Shown: positions 22,718 to 33,300 of the stretch, in pieces
Numbering within the stretch: position 1 is the first letter of the stretch
Layout: every line of letters begins with the position of its first letter
NCBI RefSeq assembly: GCF_000224145.3
Contig: NW_004190425.2
Coordinates: forward strand, 38,070 to 102,069
DNA from: Ciona intestinalis
Lineage: Eukaryota; Chordata; Ascidiacea; Phlebobranchia; Cionidae
Direction of reading: 5' to 3'
DNA length: 64,000 bases
Notes under the pieces: generated by a model
The model's database searches: none
The model's input: the letters and a program-made list of their open reading frames with translations, nothing else
What the model was told of the DNA's origin: nothing
Made by a program: the position numbers and the translations under genes

Positions 22718-24202
22718 CTCCCAGTAGAGGATTCCAAATTAACTTTAACTGCAACTACAAGAATAGAACATGCACGGGTTTCTATGATTACTGACTAAAC
22801 TAAAGAAACATCGTGGGTAGAATTTAAACACGGGTTTAGTTAGCAATCCCTAGAAACTGTAGTTAGTCTGTCAGGTGTTAAATTAAAGACCAATTCTATG
22901 ATATTAACAAATTACATTGATTGTTGTCATAGAAGTTTTTCTTAAATAACTTAAGTTTATGAACCGACTTTATATTCTAAATCTCTGGTCCAAACCCAGT
23001 CAACGTACTTTTTAACTAATAATAAAAACTAAAACAGGCTTTTTTAAGTTGGTATACCACCATCAAGTTTCTACGAACGTGACTTACTGCTTCTATGCGA
23101 AGTGCATTATCGCGTGTTCGGCGCGTGATAGCCGAGTAATTTATGTAACACCACATACCCAGTTAATGATTACGAGGGTAATTGCGTATAATGCAACTTA
23201 AAGTTAATCATTGAAAAGCAATTTCAGTATTGAAGAAGTGAGATTTGTTTGTTTTGTGCTTACGTCAAATCAAAGAGTAATTGATACCTTGGTGTGCTCA
23301 AGTCGATATTGCATTTTATTTGTTTGCATTATATTCTGAAAATGGTTTTAAAGCAGAACATTACGACTGGTTCGCAAACGCAACTTCAAAGTATTTGCTT
23401 GCAACATATTTCTAAACCAAATACCAAAACCAAAGTCAATAGAAAGTAATTTCTATGAACTTTGACCAAAACAAGACCGGTGTCGCGGAAACCTGGTTCC
23501 GATTGGCTGCTGCGCAGGTGTAGACACGGTACATTTTTATCGGAAATTTTTAATCCTAGTTCCAAACAAATCATATATTCATGCTGTTATATATTTTATT
23601 CCATTTAATTTGAAAGTGCAGGTTTTGTTGCCCTTTTTCGTTGTTGATGACGTGTTAACGGTAGTGGTCACTGGTTATACGTCATAATGTATAATTTAAG
23701 TTAAATACAGCATAAATTTCTATTAAAAGGATAAACATAAACTTACGAAGAATGTCGCATCTAACAACTGTTATTTTTTCTAGATTCCTCATAAAATAAG
23801 TTATAAATAGCCTGTGGGAACCAGTTTTCTAGGGGAACCAGATTTCTGCGACACCCGGGCAAAAACTTTCAAAATATAATTGACCACAAAGTCATAAGAA
23901 CATCCCACATTCCTATTTATTACAAACAATAAAGATTGGAAACAAATAAAACAATATATTTACACATCCCCGATGATGCGAGACACCATAATTCACACTA
24001 GGAGTAAAATGCGTTTGTAGCCTAATAATTGCTTCAAGAAAACTCGCGCTGCAAGAATAAGGCACGCGGCGCTTTTGCAACTTAAAAACAATCAGTGCCG
24101 TGCGTTTCTTTCGGAGAAAACTCGGGCTTTGAAACCAGTTCGCACAGTTACTGTACAGTTAGGAATAGCAATTTTTAGTTGTCAGAATATTGTGATCTAA
24201 CA
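22718..24202. promoter_or_regulatory. Divergent intergenic region between DPP4-like and TM adaptor-like genes
   Basis: About 1.5 kb separates the start codons of the minus-strand DPP4-like gene and the plus-strand gene at 24203, so the region must contain both promoters. No convincing TATA box was found. The only clear structure is a pair of ~25-base inverted arms at 23476-23500 and 23836-23860. Confidence 0.5.
23476..23860. repeat. Inverted-repeat element
   Basis: The left arm 'ccggtgtcgcggaaacctgg' (then ttcc) and the right arm 'ggaaccagatttctgcgaca' (then cccgg) are complementary over about 24 bases with few mismatches and lie about 330 bases apart. The interior is AT-rich and non-coding. 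This is probably a further MITE family; no clear target duplication was found. Confidence 0.6.
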
Positions 24203-27200
24203 ATGCCAACAATGGCTGCACCATTATCGCCTGTTGCTGGTGGGTGTTGGATTTATAAAATCGTGCTTTCTGTTGCTTTAACTGTGTTGGTACTCCTTGT
24301 TTTTGCTGCATTGGTCGTTATTATCCGGTGGAGATTGCGTAAATCAAGGATCAATAGAAGGTGTCAAAAAGCGTCTGGAATGATTACTATTGGAAGAGCA
24401 AGAGATCGGCGCAATCCAGTTGGAGAAATTAAAGTAAGGTGTAGGTTTGTTCCAACACACAATTAAATGTCTCAGTTTAAAACACAATTTATGATTTGTA
24501 AACTATAATGCGCATGTACAAATATGCGCTTTGGTATATCTTATATATATATATCGATATCGCACCGATTGTTTGGCTTGCAAAATAACAAATGACACAC
24601 AGTCATTGTGGATAAACAAAATATATATACTAGGGTGGGGGAAGATGGGACACCTTTCACACATAATATCTGAATTTCCTGATCGTGTTTTAAACAATTA
24701 CTAACGGTCAATTGGAGTCGTAGGCATATAGTTTTATAATTTCTTGAATGTTCTTTGTTTACTACTAAACGGGGCGAGAAAATAGAGGTAAAAGGTGTCC
24801 CGTCTCCCCCCATCCTACTCTATGTATAAATTGATGTTGCAGGTTGTCTTATAATAAAATTAAACCGCTTCCGCTTAAGTTACTAATTAAATGGATATAG
24901 GTTACATCTGGAATGCTTAACAACAACAATCGACCGACACTAAACGCTATTCATGAAACGAATTCGTGTCCCGTGGTTATTCCAACCATTAACGTCATTG
25001 CCAACGATGACAAAACAGAGTCGATGACATCACAGGATATGACGTATGCCCATATACGCCGTAGTAAAGCGAGGGGTCAAAGTCGTTTAGCTTCTCCACT
25101 TTCGAGAGCATCAAAACCTTCGGGAGAATACGCAGACTTAATAGACACATTAGACCAAGGTATTTATGGTATGGTACGGTTGCGGGTAGGACACATTTTT
25201 ATTCTATCTTCCCCTCTTATTTAGTAATAAAAAAAAGAATATTCCAAGAACTATAAATCGTATCCTCACGAATACCACAAACCGTTGTTATTTGTTTAAA
25301 ACACGTTCAGGGTGTTTAGCTAATATGTGCTAAAGGTGTCCCGTTTTTGCCCACTCTACTATACTTTAAATGTGGTTTATAGTATCAAGGGTAGGGTGGG
25401 ATATCGTTAGCTTGCACATAAAATCCCTTATTCCCTAATAGTGATTTTAACAATTAACAATGTTTTTTTATAGTCGTGGGAATACGGTTATATATTGATT
25501 TTAATGTATTTGTATACCATCAAACAGGAGGATAAAAAAAGCATGTATCATCTTACCCCAACCTACTATAATCCTGGTGTTAAGCATTTTAAATGAGCTA
25601 ACACGTTAGTATTCGGTATGTGACAGAGTGTCTGGTGAATCAGCATGCATGAACATTATGCCCTGAGATACGCTATCATATAGTACCTGCCCTTATTATG
25701 TACAGAATCTATTTCTTCCAAACCAAAACCAAGTCCCGCTCTTGGTGCGAGTACACCTGTAGGGTTGGGGAATCCCGGGAAACGAAATCCCAACACTGAA
25801 GAGACTTACATAAGCCCAGGTGAAAATAACATTGATTAAACTATAAATTACATACATACATTCTTTACGTTGAATAAAAAGACTTATAGTATGATGGGGG
25901 AAGATGGGACACTTTGTCAGATAAGATTTTTTTTAATTTTCTTTTTACAGACCCTCATTTAATGATAATCATGAAAATAATGTTACAGAATTAATCGACA
26001 GTATATTGTTACGACTTTATAAAACGCCTGTCAGAGCTGATTACTGTTTTTAAATATTAAAACAAATATGTAAAATAGAAACAGTACATTTTAAACAAGT
26101 AAAAAAATGCGAAATAGTTAGGTGCTAATTTTGAATGTCGCAAAAATAATACTAAAGCCGATGAAATTTTATAGTTTGCAAGTGTAAACGTTTAAACTAG
26201 TTTAATAGCCTTATAAAACAACCTTGAATATTTCGTACAGTTTGATTTTGTCTCATAAAACTAGTTGTAGCTTTGTTAAAAAAGACTGAGATATATGTAT
26301 AGGAAAAATAGGCTGGTGCTTAAGTGTCCCATCTTTCCCCGTTGTACTATATATAAGCTATCACATAATTTCACTTCTTTAATAGCATGTGTACTGTACA
26401 ATTTTCAATGTATAGGCTAGCAGGGTATATATATATGTTTCCATCCAAACAATAATTTCTTGTTTTCAACAGTTCAATACAGAGTACCAAACCTCGTCGA
26501 TTCTGCCGAAGTTTTTGACAACGATCGTGGATTTAGAAACCGACTCGGTAAGCCAGTTACATAATCTTTGCCCATTATGGATGTTTTTCCACCAATAAGG
26601 TACTGTGGGGTAAGACAAGATATATCGTTCATACACAATATTAAACATTTATGATCGTGTTTAAACTATTATAAACACCAACGACTGCTGAGGATACGGT
26701 TCTAAAACTATTTGAATTTTTATCGTTTACTAGCCAATGAAACGACGAGAAAATAGAAGAATAAAAACATTTATGCCATCTTATTTCAACCTATACTTCG
26801 TACAGCAAATGAACTCTGCGGTAACCCGTTCGACAGCACAATGTGCTGTTAATGCTATATCTGCTTATTTAAACATATATTTTACGCGCTCTTAGCTTTT
26901 AATTATATTTGGACTAATTAATAATTAATGTTTTTACTTGAGAAGTATTAGCTTTGACGTCTTTTTCCTGCCGATTATCTTTCTTCTCTGCTTGATTAAT
27001 CGGATTTTCGTTACTGTATTAAAAAGTGTATCAAATTTATGATTTGTTATTTACTATTTTCCTAGCAAGCGCGTTCACCGCCATACCTCGTAGAATATCT
27101 TCAACATTCTCGGCCCTGGGTTCGAGTCTTCCCGTCGTCACTCCTTCAAATTCTCCTCGTCTCACGTCATCGGGAAATGACGCAATGTATCTTTCGTTTC

Positions 27201-27250
27201 ATGACGGGTCAGGCTTGACACCTGGTAGTCGAACTGATGGAAAACAATAA
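24203..27250 (+). CDS. Single-pass membrane protein with tyrosine-motif tail, adaptor-like
   Basis: Five exons: 24203-24433, 24901-25159, 25706-25819, 26473-26547 and 27066-27250, totalling 864 nt, 287 aa. The start is the first ATG of the frame; a second ATG follows at 24212. Residues 1-17 form a very short outer segment (MPTMAAPLSPVAGGCWI), followed by one hydrophobic helix (about 18-43: VLSVALTVLVLLVFAALVVI) and a stop-transfer run RWRLRKSRINRRC. The rest, about 240 residues, is a hydrophilic Ser/Pro/Asn-rich cytoplasmic tail with tyrosines in TYAHI, EYADLI, TYISP and MYLSF. Three of these fit Yxx-phi. The plan (tiny ectodomain, one helix, tyrosine tail) is that of transmembrane adaptor proteins such as LAT or PAG, but no sequence identity to those is claimed. 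An AATAAA occurs at about 27356. The function is unknown. Confidence 0.8.
24628..24823. mobile_element. Short inverted-repeat element (MITE)
   Basis: Ends 'tactagggtgggggaagatg' and 'gtgtcccgtctccccccatc' are inverted copies. The interior is shared with 20119-20310. It lies in intron 1 of the adaptor-like gene. Confidence 0.75.
25171..25571. mobile_element. Two adjacent short inverted-repeat elements
   Basis: One copy runs from about 25171 ('tacggttgcgggtaggacac') to 25372 ('tgcccactctactatac'); the second runs from about 25388 ('aagggtagggtgggatatcg') to 25571 ('catcttaccccaacctacta'). Both have the family's inverted ends. They lie between exons 2 and 3 of the adaptor-like gene. Confidence 0.65.
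25889..26355. mobile_element. Long inverted-repeat element, internally deleted
   Basis: Starts 'tagtatgatgggggaagatg' and ends 'cccatctttccccgttgtac'. The interior matches the first part of the copy at 38548-39566 and then jumps to its last part, so this is a deletion derivative. It lies between exons 3 and 4 of the adaptor-like gene. Confidence 0.7.
26602..26805. mobile_element. Short inverted-repeat element, diverged
   Basis: The left end 'tactgtggggtaagacaaga' and the right end 'atgccatcttatttcaacct' are decayed inverted ends of the same family, with the shared interior 'atcgtgtttaaactatt'. It lies between exons 4 and 5 of the adaptor-like gene. Confidence 0.55.
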
Positions 27251-27610
27251 ACTTTATTATTTTTCTCTTAAACTACGTATATATATAATTTATGTTTCAT
27301 TACCATTTGTTAAATTACATTTTGTGGTAAATATTGTCAATATAAAACTGAATGAAATAAATCAGATTTGAAAGCACTATAATAACTAGATGAAGTAAAT
27401 TGAAGTGAAATTGTTAATGCGCTTTTTAAGATGTAGCAATTTGAATAACTACAATAATACAAAAGAACAGTGAGATATAAGACGGAAGCCTTTAAGATCA
27501 TATTGCCCGACATTTCTAAATTTCAAATACAAGATAGAACTATTGTACCATTATTAGTAGACAAAGTCACAAAGAAATGTATTAGTAGTTGACAAATATT
27601 AAAATTTAGA
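27251..27610. other. 3' flank of adaptor-like gene
   Basis: AT-rich untranslated and intergenic sequence with an AATAAA near 27356, a plausible end for the upstream transcript. No other feature is seen. Confidence 0.5.
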
Positions 27611-28420
27611 GATATATTAGGATAGGAGAAGATGAGACAGTTTCTCTGTTGAGACTTTTCTAATTTTCTTTTTACGAACCCCCATTTGATGATAATCAAA
27701 AAAATAATGTCACAGAATTGTTTAACAGTATTATCATGACTCTATACAATGCGCATCAAAATTGCTTTGGTAAATATTAAAAAAAAGGTAAATAGAACAG
27801 AAAAAGAGCAGGGGTCAATATGACTTATTTTGGGATAAAAACAGCAACAGACATATTGTTTTAAAGTTATATATGTGAAGTTTACATGAAAACTACCACA
27901 ATCGGTTAATTTCAGTAATAGGTTAACTACAACTTTCCGTATATTGTTAATATAAAAATATTTCAATTTGGTGTCCCATCTTTCCCAACATTATAGTTTT
28001 GTAGGTTTTTATTGTCTAACTTTAGAAGGTTTGCTTTTAATTTGATAATTTATTCAGGGCTTATTCAAATACAATACACTGATATAATAACAAGATAATA
28101 GACGGAAAATATATTCGAAATTTTTTTAATATTTTCGATTTAGGAAAATATATTTCAACACTTGCAGTCGAAGATAATTTGTAACAGTGATTTGTGCGAA
28201 AATAGTGCAGCAATACCCGATTTGTAGCAATAATGTAAATGTAAAAAGTGCAAGTAACTAAACTTCTAATAGATTCTGTCTCGAAAGTATCAGTATGTTA
28301 TATTATAATAACCCCCGAGGCATAAATTATTGATTTAAAAGCAAACCTTAAAAAGTTTGGCCATAAAACTCTACAAAACTACAATCTGGGGGAGACAGGA
28401 CAAAAAAATGAAATATTTTT
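27611..28420. mobile_element. Rearranged copies of the long inverted-repeat family
   Basis: A decayed left end ('attaggataggagaagatga') is followed by family interior up to 'ggtgtcccatctttcccaac' (about 27965-27990), further interior, and then a reverse-oriented stretch ending 'actacaatctgggggagaca'. At least two copies in opposite orientation appear fused. A further reverse fragment lies at about 28630-28740. Confidence 0.6.
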
Positions 28421-28439
28421 TCTGTGCTTGTTTCTTTGT

Positions 28440-28605
28440 CACGTAAACTTTATATGAACGAACGATTGCGTGGCCGGATGATTATTTTATGTATGGCTGA
28501 TAATTTGGACAGCCCATAAGTGATCACTGGGTTGGAGCAACTGCCGTTAAGTGTCTTACCCTAGGACATATGCGCCCACAATCATGGAAGCGACGAGCCT
28601 TAATA
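28440..28605 (-). mobile_element. SINE fragment, reverse orientation
   Basis: Contains 'tggacagcccataagtgatc', 'ggagcaactgccgttaagtg' and 'catatgcgcccacaatcatg', shared with the other SINE bodies read in reverse. The tRNA-like head is missing. Confidence 0.65.
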
Positions 28606-28759
28606 TAATTTTAAAACGATATTCTATTTTTTTTTCAATAAAGTCATATTGACCCCTGCTTATTTGCAACTGTTTATATTTTTTTTTTTCACAAAACTAA
28701 AACTAGTTTTATGCGACAAAATCAAACTGTACGAAATTTCAGCCGATTGTATATAAATA

Positions 28760-29350
28760 CGATACTGGATTGATAATTTAAAATCAAAAACTACTAAATT
28801 TCGGGATTTTGAATATGAATTTGGCGAACATTCAAAATGAACATCTTACTATTATGTTTTTTTTAGTCATTAAAAAAAACGTTGTATTCGTTTAACGCCG
28901 AATTTTGTAAAGTTTGGTAATACGAGTAAAAGACCGCATTTGTTTTCAAAAATGTTAATTTTGCTCGAATCATGTCAGCCGCTATATATGTATTCTGTTA
29001 CTTGAGTAAAGTGTTTTGTGTGTTTTCTTTGGTCATAAATATTTTATTGAGTTATTCATTATTTATTAACAGTAAGCTCATCAACGCATGCAGAAAATAC
29101 GAGTTAGCTTTCGAAGTCGGGTCGCCACATTAAGACCAGACTTTTAAAACCGCGACTGATCATGTGGTGTTAAGTGCCGTAAAGTAACACTGATTGAAAT
29201 TTAGGAAGAGAAACGGATTTAGTGAGGGAGTACCGTATGTATTTTGTTGTATTCGATTTGGTGCACAATATGTTTACGCAATGTTATATTCTTGCTTTTG
29301 TTTGTATTCAGTGAAAGTAAGAAGCAATTTATTCGATTTGAGACAGAAAC
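28760..29350. other. Intergenic, no gene seen
   Basis: No gene or repeat recognised between the transposon fragments and the small candidate exon at 29351. Confidence 0.5.
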
Positions 29351-29447
29351 ATGGAAAGGATTAGAAAAAGGCTCTTAAATTTGTGTGTTGTGCGCACTGT
29401 TTTATTCCTAATATTTCTTTATCGGCTAAATCGAACCTTATTTTACT
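29351..29447 (+). CDS. Possible orphan first exon with signal anchor
   Basis: An ATG opens a 32-codon frame starting MERIRKRLLNLC, followed by a hydrophobic stretch (VVRTVLFLIFLY), and leads straight to a consensus donor (T|gtgagc at 29448). A short basic tail plus one hydrophobic helix is how type II Golgi enzymes often begin. No compatible second exon was found. It does not join in phase to the receptor exon at 30379, because that junction runs into a stop. It may be a chance frame. Confidence 0.2.
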
Positions 29448-29942
29448 GTGAGCAGAACCAAAAGCCGCTAACTTGATTTAGTGCATTTAGAAAACTCTTC
29501 ATGGTAAAATAAAAAAAGCTAAAATAGCGGTTGGTATGGAAATAAGCGGCGATAAGGAGGTTTTATTCAGTGGATGGTCATCACTTCCATATGACGTCAC
29601 AGATGCAACTACTTTTGTACTAAACATAAGTACAAGCCACACATGTGCTCAGGTTGTTTGTATTGTTTGAGTTCTGATTAAAGTTATTGAAAATTAAGCA
29701 CACAGGTTTAGGTTTTCAATTAAAAATCTAGCTATAGAACGCGCTTGTTAATTAAACATACTTAAATTTCGGTATGTGAAAAATTTTACATTTCAAATGC
29801 TATAACCGACATAATCATATGAGCTTTACACTTTTTTAATTTAACTTCTGCATATATCCTTAGCCAGTGTGATATATGATATTCGTAACGTGTAATACTC
29901 GGTAAAAACTAAAATATTCTTATATTTTACCCCGACAGTTGT

Positions 29943-30215
29943 TGAATGTAACTTACTATACCCTCGCGTGACAGTCGTTATCACACGGTTTTAACACTTC
30001 TTGCCAGCTTACGAGTTACCATGTATGTTACTTTGTAGGTAATTTTTGGAGGGATTTTTTTATTTTTTTATGTATGCCTGATATTTGGACAACCCATTAA
30101 AGTTACCACTGCTGGGTTGAAGCAATTGCAGTTAAGTGTCTTACCCAAAGACACATATACAACCATTACCTACGGGTAAGATGCAGGCGCTTTAGCCACT
30201 TTGCCAAGGAGCCCT
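29943..30215 (-). mobile_element. SINE, reverse orientation, nearly full length
   Basis: Read on the minus strand it runs from a tRNA-like head ('ggctccttggcaaagtggct') through 'gtgtctttgggtaagacact' and 'taactcgtaagctggcaaga' to the 'gtaagttacattcaa' tail. It lies just upstream of the receptor gene. Confidence 0.75.
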
Positions 30216-30378
30216 CATTTGTATGCTGATACTACAATGCTAAGAAAACAAAAACAATTTAACTTGTTTCAGTATAATTGCCTGTAAATTACCGTGAACA
30301 CAATTAAGCAATCGTCTACCAACAAGCTGTTAAATATTTATATCCTCTGGCGCCACTAATTTGTAATAACCCTTTGTT

Positions 30379-33300
30379 ATGTCACAGTGGACCAAACAAC
30401 GTATTTTCATTGAATTATATCTTGGCCTAGCATTGTTGGCAAACATATTTGCTTGTTACGTCATAGCTACCACTGTGAGAAGAAGGGCAACTACATTTGT
30501 TACGTCATGCATCGTAATAGTGAACATATGTACTACAGCAATGGTAAACTTAAAACATCATTAATATTTTAGTAAAATAGCAAATGTTTGTTTGATAACT
30601 ACACTAGTACCGTGTGTATGTAACATCTGTGCATAATTTCACGTCGTGTTCCAGACAATCCACTTGCTGTTCTTCCCTTTCGTTTTTACAGCATCACTTC
30701 CGAAAACTCAAGTTCCAAACAAATTTAATCTTCAACCTGTAAGTAAAATCAAGTAAATCACTTCACTTTGGAAATATCTCACTTTAGAAATACAGTACGT
30801 GACAACGCTGACTCAGCTCAGCTTGTAAAACACTTTTCACTATATTATGTATATATGTATTTTCACCATTATATTTTGTATATATTGGGGTTGAATAAAA
30901 TCAACGTGACTAAAATAAGACATGTTTACATTGTTCTATATTGTCCCATTTAGTAGTAATGAAGGAATATTTTCGTATACATGGCAAAGAAACAATGTGT
31001 TGTTTTTTTTAACAAATCCCATCATACGACCGTAGTTTTTTTGTTTACCTGCATCTTGGTTAAATTAAATTGATATGTTTTTATGGCTGTATTAAAAAAT
31101 AAAAAATACTGTCTTAGATCGTTGAAGATGATTTTGGATGTTGTTATCAAACTGGAGGAACATCGTGTCGCATCTCTGGTTTGCTACTGGGACTTTTTAT
31201 CTATCTTCCTCTTGTTACAGTTACTGTGGCAACCATAGAGAGAACAATTGCGACGTTTGGTTGGCAGATGTATCAGTTTAGGTCACAGAAATAAAAAAAG
31301 AGTAGAACGCGCAACTTCCCAAATCCGTGATATATTCTTTTTTCTATTCACGTGACCGCCAACTCCGTCCCCATTTCGCTTGGTCTCCATTGTAAAAGAT
31401 AGGCGCACAGTGATTTTAGGAGGTTTTAGGTGTTTATTTTAAAAACTACACTAACTATTCCAGTTTATTAGGCCAGTTTAGTTTTTGGTAGGTTAACACT
31501 TACACTTTAGCGCTTGCTTGGGAAAATTAATTATTTTATAAATTTAATTAAAAACGTTCAAACAAACGGTTTATTAGAAATATGTATATGTCTGGAAATA
31601 TTTATTTTTCCCTATAAACTTAAATTAAGTCAAAAAACGAAGAAAAACTACATAAAACGCCCTGGCTTCCATTGACTACTATAGTAACCGGGAGCGAGTC
31701 GTGAAAAAGAGAGGGTGTATCACCTCTCTCCTTTGCCGATATTAGAGATGCGCGTTCTATTCTTTATTATTTCTGTGGTTTAGGTTAGATTGTTACTACT
31801 CGCGCGTTTAATATGGGGTTGTAAAATTTGAAACCTAAATGTTTTACATAAATACTTAGTTAATGTTTATTCTTAAATTTATCTACAATTGTTATTTTTT
31901 AGGAAACGGTATAGGTTTTTAGGTAACTTTTTTTAGAAATTTATAATTAAAAAATAGTAGTAATAGTTTCTATATGTTTGATTGTACTACTAAACTTTGG
32001 TAAACGCGTGTGGGGGCTACGGTGATATGAGTTTGTAAATATTCTTTGTTTAGTGCAAAATGAGAAAATAAAAGAGAATAAAACCACGACCCGTCTTGGC
32101 CCACACTAGTATATATTCAAAAAGCTAAATAAATAATACTTTATGTTTTTTATTCCGTCTAATTGCATTCATATATAGATCTCACACTGTGTCTGGCATC
32201 ATGCTTACCCTCTTTATAAGCACAACTTTTGCCGTCATCCTCTCATTCACGTTACCAGCGCTTGGTATTGGAACACATTATGTTTACAAGGAGTTCTTCA
32301 AAGTTTGTTGGATATCACACACGATACAGACGTCCACCATCAAAGGCTTGGTTTACTTAGTAAGATGTATAAGTTTTGATTATCTGTTAACGTCCCATTT
32401 TGTGATAAACAAAAATATTTACAGAATTATATAACCGTAGCCCCTTGACCCTAAAAGGGCGTTAATTGTTTAAAAAAACTCATTTATTTTTGCTTAAATA
32501 TTAATTTCCCTGCGTATCAAATTCTCCTAAATTAAAATAAACAAAAAAAGAAACCGAATTTGCTTACAAACTGTAAGCCGTTATGTTTTCTTCATTAAAC
32601 AGACAGCTGGCATTGGTACATTGCTCATATGCATTATGCTGGTGACGACATTTCTTATGTTTCGGGCGCAAATTGCTCCGAAGTTCAGGTACGAGGAGGG
32701 TCGTGGTAGTCACTGCTCCTTGTTATTCGGTGAATTCATGATCGTAAAGTCAAAAACGTGGTTGACTTACAGCATACTTTTCATTTCAATTGCTGTGGTT
32801 ACGATCGTCATCTATTTGCCACTTACAGTAAGATTCCAAGTATTCTAAAATGTGTCAATCAACTATAATAAATCGGCAAACAACTTACGTGAAAAAATTT
32901 GAAACATTGTTTCGACTTGTTTTGGTTAACATAGACTATATCAATGGGATACCAACCATACACATTAAAATGTAACTTTATTCGAAACATTGCATTTGGT
33001 CAAGATATAACTTGGTTGTTAGCAAGCGAATGTAACAACAGACCGTCTACCAACACATTAAACAAGACCTATACTGTAGAGTTCGTCATATCGTCTATAT
33101 ACCTGTTGTAAAAATTAAAACCAGTATATACACACTTGCGTTATTTTGTATTAACAGGTGGGATACCTGTTGAGATACAGTGTGTTTGCCGGTGGTACAA
33201 ATCAATGGTTTGATGTCATGACGAACGTGGTGCTGTTGATTATTCCTATGGCGAAACCGTTTCTTATTTTAATCGTTCATAAACCCCACCGTAAGAGGGC

